Below, one piece after another: positions 1 through 7,990 of a stretch of DNA of 12,638 nt; the first letter of the stretch is position 1; each line of letters begins with the position of its first letter. The stretch is taken from NCBI RefSeq assembly GCF_010093535.1, contig NW_022985204.1, positions 341,903-354,540 of the forward strand. Direction: 5' to 3'. A program made the translations under genes and the position numbers. The notes under the pieces were generated by a model, which ran no database searches, had not been told where the DNA came from, and was given only the letters and a program-made list of their open reading frames with translations. The DNA is from Lindgomyces ingoldianus (taxonomy: Eukaryota > Ascomycota > Dothideomycetes > Pleosporales > Lindgomycetaceae).

Positions 1-152
1 CTCGAATGGCCCTCGAGCGTCTGCAGCACCGCTCCCGTGCGGGCGTCCCATAGCTTGACTGTCCCGTCGTCGTCGGCCGACGCTAGCACTTTGCCGTCTG
101 GCGAAAAGGCCACCACCCCGACCCGACTCGAATGGCCCTCGAGCGTCTGCAG
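1..152 (-). repeat. WD40 repeat array, 126-bp unit, high internal identity
   Basis: The 26 bases at 1-26 recur exactly at 127-152, a spacing of 126 bp, which is 42 codons and the usual WD repeat period in fungal NWD proteins. Read on the minus strand, one full unit gives LQTLEGHSSRVGVVAFSPDG followed by KVLASADDDGTVKLWDARTG and the start of the next unit. The window ends as the second unit begins, so the number of repeats is unknown. Confidence 0.88.
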
Positions 153-2157
153 TAAGGCATTCCAATGCTTTTCAACCTTTGGCACTTTTTCCATCCACCC
201 AAGCATCTTAGCTTCAAACTGCCTTTTTATTAGACTCATCATCGGTGCGAACACAAGCGCACTACAATATACTTGAAGCGGGACACGCTCAATCACCGGC
301 CGGTTGTAGAGCATGAAACGCTTCATATCATGGGTAAACGCGTATAAATTAGGACAGTCGCTAGCCTAAATAATTAGTTAGTCGGATAATAAGCTTGATA
401 GCTTATGATGGACTCACTAGAGTAATAGACTCTAAAGAGGCAATTGCGTGTATCCCTTCAGAGACCATCCCCATCCAACTTAGCGCCTCTAACCAGTGCA
501 GGAAATGGACCCTTAGAAACTGGTAGACTTGGTGGTCGTCAGAAAACGGATTACCGCTCTTCTGGAAATGTTGTATCCAATAGAGGCATGCGTACTGAAC
601 CTCTGGAGGCAGACACTGCTTCACCTGGGCACTTTCTACATCAGTCACACGCACTCCAGGAGCGCTAACGCTACAGATGTCTTGTTTAAGAGAGCTTGAC
701 ATGAGCCGAATGCAGTTATCAGCTAAGGTCTGATGCGCGAGCCTCTCGTCTACCCAAATGTTTGGATCGCCACATCTCTCTCTGTCCAGGAGGAAGTCGC
801 GAAACGAAGGATGGTGCAGACGAAGTGGCTGGGTTTGGTCCTTAGGGACATCCAAGATGGCGTGAAGATCCCTCAGCACCTGATCTACCTTTGTCCCCAT
901 AAAGAGCAGCGTGCTCAAAGACTTGACTGAGAGGGGGGAGAAAAGAGTTAAAATGCTTCCAAGAATGTACCTTAGTAAACTACGATACTTTTCTGTTTCT
1001 TGTTCCATAAAGCCTGGCTTCTCGGAATTCTTCAAAATATCGATATAAAGCTTATTAAGGTGTTGTTCTGGAGTATTAGCAATAACAGAGGTACTGCCCT
1101 CAAGAAGTGTTTGTAGCCTTTCGTCGGCGAATAGCCCTTTGTCGATGAACCGGCAAGCGGTTGCGGCCCAGATGAACAGACCACTTGCACTCTGGACTAA
1201 AGTTCTGATGATCTCCGCGCCCGGCCAGCTATCATCTAGACTTTGCTGCTGTCTAATAAGCCTGAGATTATATTCCAGGAAAACAGTGATATCGTCGTCG
1301 ACGATTGACGCCGATATATTGTGCAACACAAAGTCTTGGTACTTTGTGTCCAGGATCTGGCCGAATTCATATCGAATCGGGATTTCGGGTCTGCTCGTCA
1401 GAAAAACGCACAGCCGGACCGTTTCCAATGAGCGAGCCTCCGCCAGGAGCTGCACAATGATCCGGATGTTGTTGTCGTCGTCACACTCGTCAAGCGCATC
1501 AACTGCTAGGATATACGAGGATCTGCGGCCGCTACCGTCTAGCTTTGCAAGGGGGCCGAGGACGAGCTGGTGCCACTGGTCGCGCAGAGACTGATTCGCA
1601 ATATCCGGACACTTTGTGACAGCATCGCAGATGTGTTGATCAAGGGCCGGCACGTTTTGCGCGAGCTGGACGGCGATGCTAGTGACGAACTTGGTTGCAC
1701 GGCTTGCGTCTCCTCCGCCTCTTGAGAAGAAGTAGCTGGCACCAAGACAACCCTGGTTGGCATATTTGCGAGCGATAGTGCGTGCAATCGTTGACTTCCC
1801 CGTACCGGCTAAGCCGCTGAGCCAGAAGAGGCAGCGCTCGTCTTGCCCATTAGCCCAGTTGTAGATCTCGTTCAGAAGGTCGACGCGCGTATTAGGTAGG
1901 CATGTGGGTTCGTCTTGTGTAGCGTACGAGTTAAACTGTGCGTCCTCGGCGTTTGGTAATCGACCGAGGGGCCAATCTTGCCCAAGATGTCCGCTTAGCA
2001 TCCTCCTTCTTGTCTGAGTTTTTACTATATACTCACCAACATGGTTAATATCTCCTAGCTGTACTTTAGCGCCGCTGCCTATACGGACACGCTTGTAACG
2101 GTGCCCGGTCGCACGTCTATCATTCCCTTCGTGGCCGGGCACTCTGGTGTTGGACAT
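1..2157 (-). CDS. NACHT-WD40 NLR (STAND) protein, HET-E/NWD type, partial (C-terminus off the left edge)
   Basis: Two exons are visible on the minus strand: 2157-418 (580 codons) and 365-1 (121 codons, still open at the edge). They are joined by a 52-nt intron at 366-417 with donor GTGAGT, branch-like ACTAAT and acceptor TTTAG. Without splicing the frame stops at 403-405; with splicing it continues as the typical linker (short motifs RFMLYNRP, PLQVYCSALVFAP) into WD40 repeats. Domains: N-terminal segment 1-105 with an amyloid-motif-like stretch at 21-39; NACHT NTPase with Walker A GLAGTGKST at 115-123 and Walker B ILAVDALDECD at about 216-226; helical NACHT C-terminal region to about 580; linker about 581-651; then WD repeats (AFSPDGKVLAS, TVKLWD). 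The family comprises cytosolic signal-transducing NTPases that switch on ligand sensing by the WD propeller and act in heterokaryon incompatibility or defence. I chose the ATG at 2157 because no in-frame ATG or convincing upstream exon is seen. There is no HET or patatin effector domain, so any effector would be a separate protein. Confidence 0.9.
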
Positions 2158-3119
2158 CTGCTTGTAGTAGGACCCGTGGAATCAGGGTATTGTAAGGCCT
2201 AAGGTTGGGTCGCGCAATCGCCCTTCCGAAGTTGAGACTTTGAGCTGAGGCCTCGGTTCAGCCGCAGTGCCGAGACGTTGTGATGAAGAATCCCTCCAAG
2301 CCACGCATCACACTGCAGCATTGACTTGAACTCTTCAACGGGTCTGACTAGCCCATAAAAAGGAATTAGTGTCCTAGAGACTACCCTTGCATCTTCTTCA
2401 AAGGAAGTGCTCGGACGGAGACGCACTTAGTAGTCACAGGAAGGGACATCTCACAGTTCCGATGGCGTGGGGGATGATAAGGACGCAAGGCACTCATTGG
2501 AAACAAATATGGGGAGAGAGATTTTGGGACGGTTAGACATTCTCAATCCTACTGCTTCTTAAATCCTGACTACCATCCTGTTGGGCCGACCTAGTCCAGA
2601 TGCAGCCTTAGTTGTTAGAATTCTGGAGCAGGGATGCAATTCCATATCACTTCTCTAAGATATCCAAAGACACTATTCAATAACGTAGACGGATAACTAA
2701 TAGCAACAGGAGGCGAGATTAATGATAAATACAATCAGATTCGACCGTGTAAAGCGCATTTAAAGCAGTATGTAAGGCTTGGTGGCGGTGCAGCGGAAGC
2801 GTGTTGTGTTGGTGTTGGAACCTCTAGGGTGGCTGTGATACATAGAGAGGTACAGGCACTAGTAGATGGTGGCTTAGCCTGGTTACACAGTATTATTTGG
2901 AAGTGGGAGGATCTAATAGTAAGTGGGGTAGTGTTACTTAAAAACGCCTTGGCGAATAGTGAGGAACGATCTGAGGGTAGGCTTCGGGCGGAAGTCGATT
3001 TTGCTTGTGACTATACATAAGAAGCAAACTTCAGGATCTAATAAAGTCTACTTATTTACCCTAACTTCAAAGTCCGTGCCTCGTCTATTAACGGAAACCA
3101 TTCGAAGATTGCAATCATC
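2158..3119. other. Intergenic: NLR 5' flank and SDR1 3' flank
   Basis: No gene is supported here. A 75-codon minus frame at 2199-2426 begins at a real ATG but is out of frame with the NLR, has no usable splice donor towards it and matches nothing I know; it may be 5' UTR. A 63-codon plus frame at 2829-3020 is also unrecognised. AATAAA occurs on the plus strand at 3040-3045, but no plus-strand gene ends there. Confidence 0.5.
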
Positions 3120-4285
3120 CTAGAACCCACTGCCACCACTTACTGGAAGTATGGGATGCCATTTAATCTTGAGGAGGCCCTTCTCTATCTCTCCCTTGTG
3201 TGCTTCCATCTCGTCAATGTCCCAATTGATGCTCGTCATGGAACCCTTCAGGTAATCAGCGCGGGGAGATGACAGGTACAAGGCAAGTGCCCCCGTTTGC
3301 TCGGCGTCGTCTTTAGCGTAAGGCAAAAAGGATGTAGCAGCCTGCATTTGTGAAGGCTCCGGGGTTAGCAGTCATTTTTTTTTTTTTGAAAACAGGGATG
3401 TCCTTGGGAGCATACCATCTCTGTAGCAACGATGCCCGGCATCAACGAGAACACGCGTAAGGTGGGATACTCTAGTGCGACTATCAGCATAGCCAGAGAA
3501 TTTTAAATCATCTAACTTACCTAGATTCAGATATTCCATGTACCTCTGGACCGCCAGCTTGGAGGTCGAGTACGCAGACACTAGCGGCTCTAGCATTCCT
3601 GCTAAACCGCTGTTGACTGAGATAAGGCTTCCAACTGGTTCGCTAGGGTTGGGTTGACTTCTAATGAAGCTCATCGCTGTGTTGTGCGTCCCTAACATAT
3701 TGATTTCCTTTGAAGGTTAGCACAACGGTATGATCCCACTCGAGACGCCGACTTCAACTCACGTAGATCTTCCACCAATTTTCTACTGTTTCCTCATGTG
3801 GTCTCTGTAAAGTGCTTAAGGCTGCAGCATTGGCGAGTACAACCTCTGCCGGACGACCAAAGCTCTCTTTAACCTGGGCGAAGAGGTTGTCGGTGTCCTT
3901 CTCCTTTGTGATATCGGTGCGAACTGCAAGGATCTTAGTGGCTCCCTTGCTCAAAGCCTTCAACTCCTTCGCCGTTTTCTCGAGGACGTCCTCCCTGCGG
4001 CCAGCTATCACGACACCTTCAGCGCCTGCACGAACCCATACCCTAGCGGCGGCCTAAGATGAGGCATGTCAATTATTGACTTGAAGCGTCGAACGTGTGT
4101 TTGCAAGAGCCTAGACTTACAGCTCCAATGCCCGTCCCTCCACCGGTAATTACAATGATCTTTCCCTTGGCAGAGTTTTCAGAGTTCTCCGGGTTTAGCT
4201 CTGTGGGAACGGCTCGATGGATTTTCTTGGTGAGCTGAAAGGGCAAAGTGTATGCCAGGGCAGGATTAGATCGGTCGGTAGACAT
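3120..4285 (-). CDS. Short-chain dehydrogenase/reductase (classical SDR), 306 aa, five exons
   Basis: Exons on the minus strand are 4285-4121, 4053-3763, 3707-3521, 3471-3416 and 3341-3120 (stop TAG). Introns are 67, 55, 49 and 74 nt with donors GTAAGT, GTGAGT, GTAAGT and GTATGC; the second carries a clear GCTAAC branch point. Together they give one uninterrupted 306-residue frame. Classical SDR signatures: cofactor loop TGGGTGIG at 47-54, D102 of the adenine-ring pocket, NAAA at 130-133 in place of NNAG, N155 of the tetrad, S185, Y198 and K202 (YSTSK), and MPG at 225-227. It should be a soluble NAD(P)-dependent oxidoreductase of an alcohol or carbonyl substrate; the substrate cannot be read from the sequence. 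Residues 1-40 precede the Rossmann fold, somewhat longer than usual. It is divergent from the SDR at 5089. Intron 4 holds a run of 13 A (T at 3375-3387 on plus). Confidence 0.93.
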
Positions 4286-4900
4286 GGTAGGTATATTATT
4301 CTTGATGAAGATAATGTAATATGAGGGTCCTGTTTTGAATGCTGCGTTTTGGAAGTGTCTGTGAGTTGAAGTGGTTCTTGTATGATATTCATTCTTTCTA
4401 TCGTCCTGGCCTTTCCTTCCTTAAGTATTTCCTCCTCGTCCGCCATTTTGTCCTTCTTCACTCTCCGTGTTTTCCAAAACTTTCTTGAAGCCGGAATTAA
4501 CTCAAGCAGTGGCCGTTTTCGCCATTTCCTGAAATTAGAGAGAGGGGTTACTGCATACGCTGAGTTGACATAATTCATATCTGCTGACATTCCACTTCAA
4601 TTATATAAGCATGCCGGTTCTTCCTCATTTCAAACACGTAGGCAGACAAGGCTGAGGGAGGAGCGGAAATATCTTTGACTCCGGAAAGGCCATAAGAGGC
4701 TAGCGCCATGCACGAGCTAGGCTCGCGGAATCTTGCAATATTTCCGCTGCGTTGCTCAGCCATCAAACATGAAAATCGCGTGAATCAGCCATTTTCGTCA
4801 AACTGTCCTTTTGCTAAGTTGATTACTCAATCTCTACGCGAAACTCCGTAGAGGTTAAGCTTATGGAAATCGTTAGAAGAATCGGTATTCCCTTTTTGAA

Positions 4901-4920
4901 CGGAGCGACTTGATACTCCG
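4901..4920. promoter_or_regulatory. CGG-N14-CCG palindrome, candidate Zn(II)2Cys6 factor site
   Basis: The element reads CGGAG-N10-CTCCG, a perfect 5-bp inverted repeat with outer CGG/CCG half-sites 14 bp apart. Inverted CGG triplets at fixed spacing are the usual targets of fungal binuclear zinc-cluster regulators. It lies 61 bp upstream of the TATA box and about 170 bp from the ATG of the plus-strand SDR. Such a short palindrome can occur by chance. Confidence 0.35.
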
Positions 4921-4931
4921 ACTCCCTGGGG

Positions 4932-4936
4932 ATTGG
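4932..4936 (-). promoter_or_regulatory. Inverted CCAAT box
   Basis: ATTGG on plus (CCAAT on minus) lies 45 bp upstream of the TATA box of the plus-strand SDR, a usual place for a CBC/HAP complex site. It is a single short motif. Confidence 0.3.
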
Positions 4937-4980
4937 CCCGTACCCTCAGGAAGATAGGGAAATAGGTGAAACTTTAGTGC

Positions 4981-4988
4981 TATAAAAG
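4981..4988 (+). promoter_or_regulatory. TATA box of the plus-strand SDR
   Basis: TATAAAAG lies 101 bp upstream of the ATG at 5089 and is followed by a pyrimidine-rich leader with TTC/CTT tracts and a clean run to the start codon. This fits a core promoter with a short 5' UTR of roughly 70 nt. Confidence 0.6.
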
Positions 4989-5088
4989 GAGTGCGTGTTA
5001 CTATGGCATTCCTTCAGTATCACCGTTTACTTCTGTCAATCTTCTAACCCATTATATTCCACGCGTCATTTCTACTCCACCCCTGAAC

Positions 5089-6130
5089 ATGGCCGATCTC
5101 GGAATTTCCGACATCTTCAATGTCAATGGTATGGTCTTTGTGGTCACCGGTGGTGGGAGCGGTCTTGGAGAATGGATGGCCCTCGCACTAGACAAGAATG
5201 GCGCTTCTAAAGTGTTCATCCTGGGGCGTAGAGCAGAGTCTTTGAACAAGGTGGCACAGAAAGCTGTACGTTTCACACATCCCTATCCTTCTTTATGCTA
5301 ATGGAAGTCAAGGCCAACCGCACGCTTGTTCCGATAACCTGCGATATCTCCTCCAAGCAGTCTCTGAAGTCAGCTGTGGAACAGATCGAGAAGCAGACGC
5401 CGTTTGTCAACGCAGTTATCGCCAACTCAGGGATCGCAGGTCCAATCACTAGCCTACCTCCCCGATCCCCTGACGCTACTATCTCCTCAATACAGGAAGA
5501 ATTGTGGAACCTGCCGTTTGAGACTAACCGGCAGGTTATGGACATCAACCTTATGGGATCATACTACACCTTCATTGCATTCATGCACCTGCTTGAAGCT
5601 GGAAACACACATGCGGAGAGCCGTGGCAAAAAGGACTTCATACAAAGCCAGTTCATCACTGTCGCCAGCATGGCAGCGTTCAGTCGGAACGAGAACGTTA
5701 GCCACCTCTACGCCGCTAGCAAAGCCGCGCTCGTACATCTGACGAAAACGCTATCGACTGGCTTTGCAACGAAGGGCATCCGCGTCAATTCCATTGCGCC
5801 AGGACTGTACATCACAGAGATGACTGAGGCGAGCCAAGTTAAGATCCATAATCTCTTATTATGCTTACAGTAGACGCAGATAGTTTCGGACGGCAAAGAC
5901 TTCAGCGTTCCTGGTAGTATGCCGGTAGATGTGCATCCCATGACACGAACCGGAGGAGCAAAGGTCAGTGGAGTGTCTTTCGCTTTCCTTCATGTGACCG
6001 GGACTGATCTTGCTTTCAGGACATTGCTGGTGCCATTCTCTTCCTCACTTCTCAAGCAGGCGCGTACGTGAACGGGAATGTTCTGTTGACAGATGGCGGA
6101 ATGTTTGGTCTTCAACCTATGACATACTAA
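5089..6130 (+). CDS. Short-chain dehydrogenase/reductase (classical SDR), about 298 aa, four exons
   Basis: Exons are 5089-5265, 5313-5837, 5880-5963 and 6020-6130 (stop TAA). Intron 1 (47 nt) has donor GTACGT and a GCTAAT branch; intron 3 (56 nt) has GTCAGT and TTTCAG. Intron 2 is uncertain: a weak GTTAAG donor at 5838 gives a 42-nt intron and 298 aa, while a GC donor at 5829 gives 51 nt and 295 aa. SDR signatures: TGGGSGLG at 20-27, D70, NSG at 97-99, N138, S178, Y192 and K196 (YAASK), APG at 221-223, and the C-terminal GAYVNGNVLLTDGG characteristic of SDRs. The overall form (HLYAASKAALVHLTKTLS) resembles fungal proteins labelled RhlG-like 3-oxoacyl-ACP reductase or gluconate dehydrogenase, but those labels come from automated annotation and the substrate is unknown. 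A soluble NAD(P)-dependent enzyme is expected. It is divergent from the other SDR, with good TATA and CCAAT elements upstream. Confidence 0.92.
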
Positions 6131-6439
6131 GGGATAGAATAATTTGATTATAGATGTAATAAGAGAATCGATTTGTTAGATTGCAATGCAGTATCACTAC
6201 AAGCCTTTCCTTGCATTAGAATGAGAGGAATTTAGTATAGTTTACAGGTACACGAAGTCTTTAAAAATCCACTCCAACCCGTGCATTGGATCCTATACGA
6301 CAGGATGTTCTTAGCGTGAAAAAAAATTAACAATGGGTAAATGGAAGAGCTCTCTTTGCAGGCCTCCCGCAATAAGGAGCCTTTAACTGGTATGCTCTCC
6401 GTAAATCCACTCTACCCATGAGAGAAAAAATATATTAAG
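6131..6439. other. Intergenic, AT-rich 3' flank of the plus-strand SDR
   Basis: AATAAT and AATAAG hexamers occur within 45 bases of the SDR stop codon and could serve as weak polyadenylation signals. Beyond that I see no gene, repeat or RNA. Confidence 0.5.
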
Positions 6440-6736
6440 CTAAGAATTAAGCCACGGCATATACTTCCAATTTGCTCTTACTATCTCGTAGACATATTTT
6501 GCGTCGTTCATTGGCCGGGATATAATGTTGCTTTTTACGAGATCTAGATGTGAAAAAGTAGGCCAGCCGTCCTGCGCATTGGCATATAGGGAGGATTGAA
6601 AGAATTTAAGGGCGAGTTTCGCACTGTAGCAGCGTAAAAACTGACGGAACACAGCTGCGCACTTAGTTGTTGTAAACATTTCATCTGCGGAAGCTTTGTA
6701 TGAGTTCAACGATCTACATGGTCTCTTAGACGTATT
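6440..6736 (-). pseudogene. Coding-like fragment, unidentified
   Basis: A minus frame of 98 codons is open between a TGA at 6737-6739 and a TAA at 6440-6442. Its composition looks like real protein, with a hydrophobic and aromatic pattern such as CAAVFRQFLRCYSAKLAL, AQDGWPTFSHLDL and YVYEIVRANWKYMP, and no low-complexity bias. The first in-frame ATG lies 14 codons into the conserved-looking part, and no upstream exon with a good acceptor was found, so it looks like the 3' end of a lost gene rather than a whole one. I do not recognise the family. It could also be the last exon of a gene whose upstream exons I failed to find. Confidence 0.4.
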
Positions 6737-7260
6737 TCAATCAAGCGGTCAGATTTGTCTTCAATTGTTCTATAATTATAATTGCCAGAGAAATCGGCTT
6801 CTGTCTATGTATAGCAGTAACAAGTCCTCGTGTCCTGCTTAAGAGCAAAATTCTTGGCATCTTGCCTTTTATATCGAAAAGGGTGCCATTCTCGCACGTG
6901 ATTTTTCTTCAGGACAAGAGGGTGGCTCTCCATCGCAATTTAAGCTCGCAAGGGTGTGGCCGGTGAGAGTCGGCCGCCCTCCTTTTTAGCGCTAGCAAAA
7001 TACTCGAGAGCTACAGATGAATTCCTACACTACAAAATTTTCCAAGTTACTCAGCCCAGTCCTCGTTTTGCGCATGAGTGGGGCTGTCTGTCGCGGGTCT
7101 TGGCACGTGGAGGAGCTTTGTTCACTGAAGCACCCTTCAACCTTGCGACCGCTGCAAGATTATGAGAACTGAGGGATGCTGTAACTCCTTAACACCAACT
7201 CGTTCCTATCTCTCGTCCATATAGTGCTTGCCTCCCACCTTCATCGCGGCCCACCATGCC
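6737..7260. other. Intergenic, 5' flank of the STAND fragment
   Basis: No gene is supported. A 69-codon plus frame at 6956-7165 has no recognisable features. The end of this stretch is the former promoter and leader of the STAND gene; it includes an out-of-frame ATG at 7256, five bases ahead of the true start. Confidence 0.45.
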
Positions 7261-7990
7261 ATGGATCTGCTCAGTGTAACCGCTAGCATTATCGCCATCC
7301 TGCAGCTCACGAGCAAGGTGGTCAAATATCTTGACGACGTTAAAGACGCCCCAAGAGACCGCGCTCAATGCGCTATTGAGGCATCGAGTCTCTATAATCT
7401 TCTCATCACCTTAAGATACCGGTTTGAAGAGGGGACTTCCAACGAGCCTTGATATGGGGCAGTCCGAGCGCTCGGTGTGAAAAATGGCCCGCTCGATCAA
7501 TACAAGTTTGCGTTGGAGCAGTTGCAGGCTAAAATAGTAAAGGAAAGAGGAATAAAGGGGTTGGGACATTCACTCTTGTGGAAGTTTGTTAAAGAGGAAG
7601 TTATGGAGATAATGGCAAGAATAGAACGCTTGAAAACACTTGTGCAATTGGCCCTCGAAACAGATCACTTGTTAGTTTCCTTTGCATTAGCATTGCAAGA
7701 TAGGGCTGCTCACATATCGAAGCAAATTGTCTCAAGCGATCAAGGAAGGCACAGATGTCACCCATGGCAACATAGAAGCAATCAAAGAGGACACAAGCCT
7801 CCTTCGGATCCACATTCCGGCTATAGAAACTGGCCTTGATACAGTACAGCAAAGAGAAGACAGGACACAGCACGAAATGCTTATGGAATGGATATCGCCA
7901 ACGAACTTCCCGGCGCAGCAATCTGACCTGCTGGTGTCGTCTCTAAGGCGTTCACTAAGGGTGACTGGTGGGATTGAGGTAAGACGTTAG
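7261..7990 (+). pseudogene. Fungal STAND protein N-terminal domain, broken and truncated (NACHT/ankyrin-type NLR remnant)
   Basis: The frame begins at ATG 7261 with MDLLSVTASIIAILQLTSKV, the hallmark start of the fungal N-terminal domain of STAND proteins, which usually precedes NACHT and ankyrin repeats. Exon 1 is 7261-7670; a 52-nt intron (GTTAGT, branch-like CTCAC, acceptor GAAG) spans 7671-7722; joining gives the conserved DHFKLSQAIK across the junction and continues to EWISPTNFPAQQSD. Codon 64 (7450-7452) is TGA, between NEP and YGAVRALG, where I recall tryptophan in relatives; this is one G-to-A change. After about 7930 the similarity stops and the frame ends at 7988-7990, with no NACHT, Walker motifs or repeats. 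The gene therefore has a nonsense codon and has lost its 3' part. The domain is thought to be a helical signalling module; alone it has no known activity. Confidence 0.85.

Larger units (their letters stand above)
4286..5088. promoter_or_regulatory. Divergent promoter region between the two SDR genes
   Basis: This 803-bp gap separates the start codons of the two outward-facing SDR genes and should hold both promoters. Near the plus-strand gene it has TATAAAAG, an inverted CCAAT and a CGG-N14-CCG palindrome (listed separately). A perfect 7-bp inverted repeat, CTCTACG/CGTAGAG, lies at 4832-4838 and 4847-4853 with an 8-nt loop. For the minus gene the best TATA-like element is TATATAA (minus) at 4601-4607, about 316 bp from the ATG, implying a long 5' UTR with short upstream ATGs if it is used. 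Confidence 0.55.

Noticed and set aside
2199..2426. 75-codon minus frame as an N-terminal domain of the NLR
   Set aside because: It is out of phase with the NLR and has no credible GT donor before its stop, so it cannot be joined without forcing.
2829..3020. 63-codon plus frame starting with ATG
   Set aside because: No family resemblance, no promoter and no neighbouring exon; this length is expected by chance.
4195..4590. 131-codon minus frame overlapping the start of the minus-strand SDR
   Set aside because: It is in another frame from the well-supported SDR exon 1, has no recognisable domain, and is better read as 5' UTR with short upstream frames.
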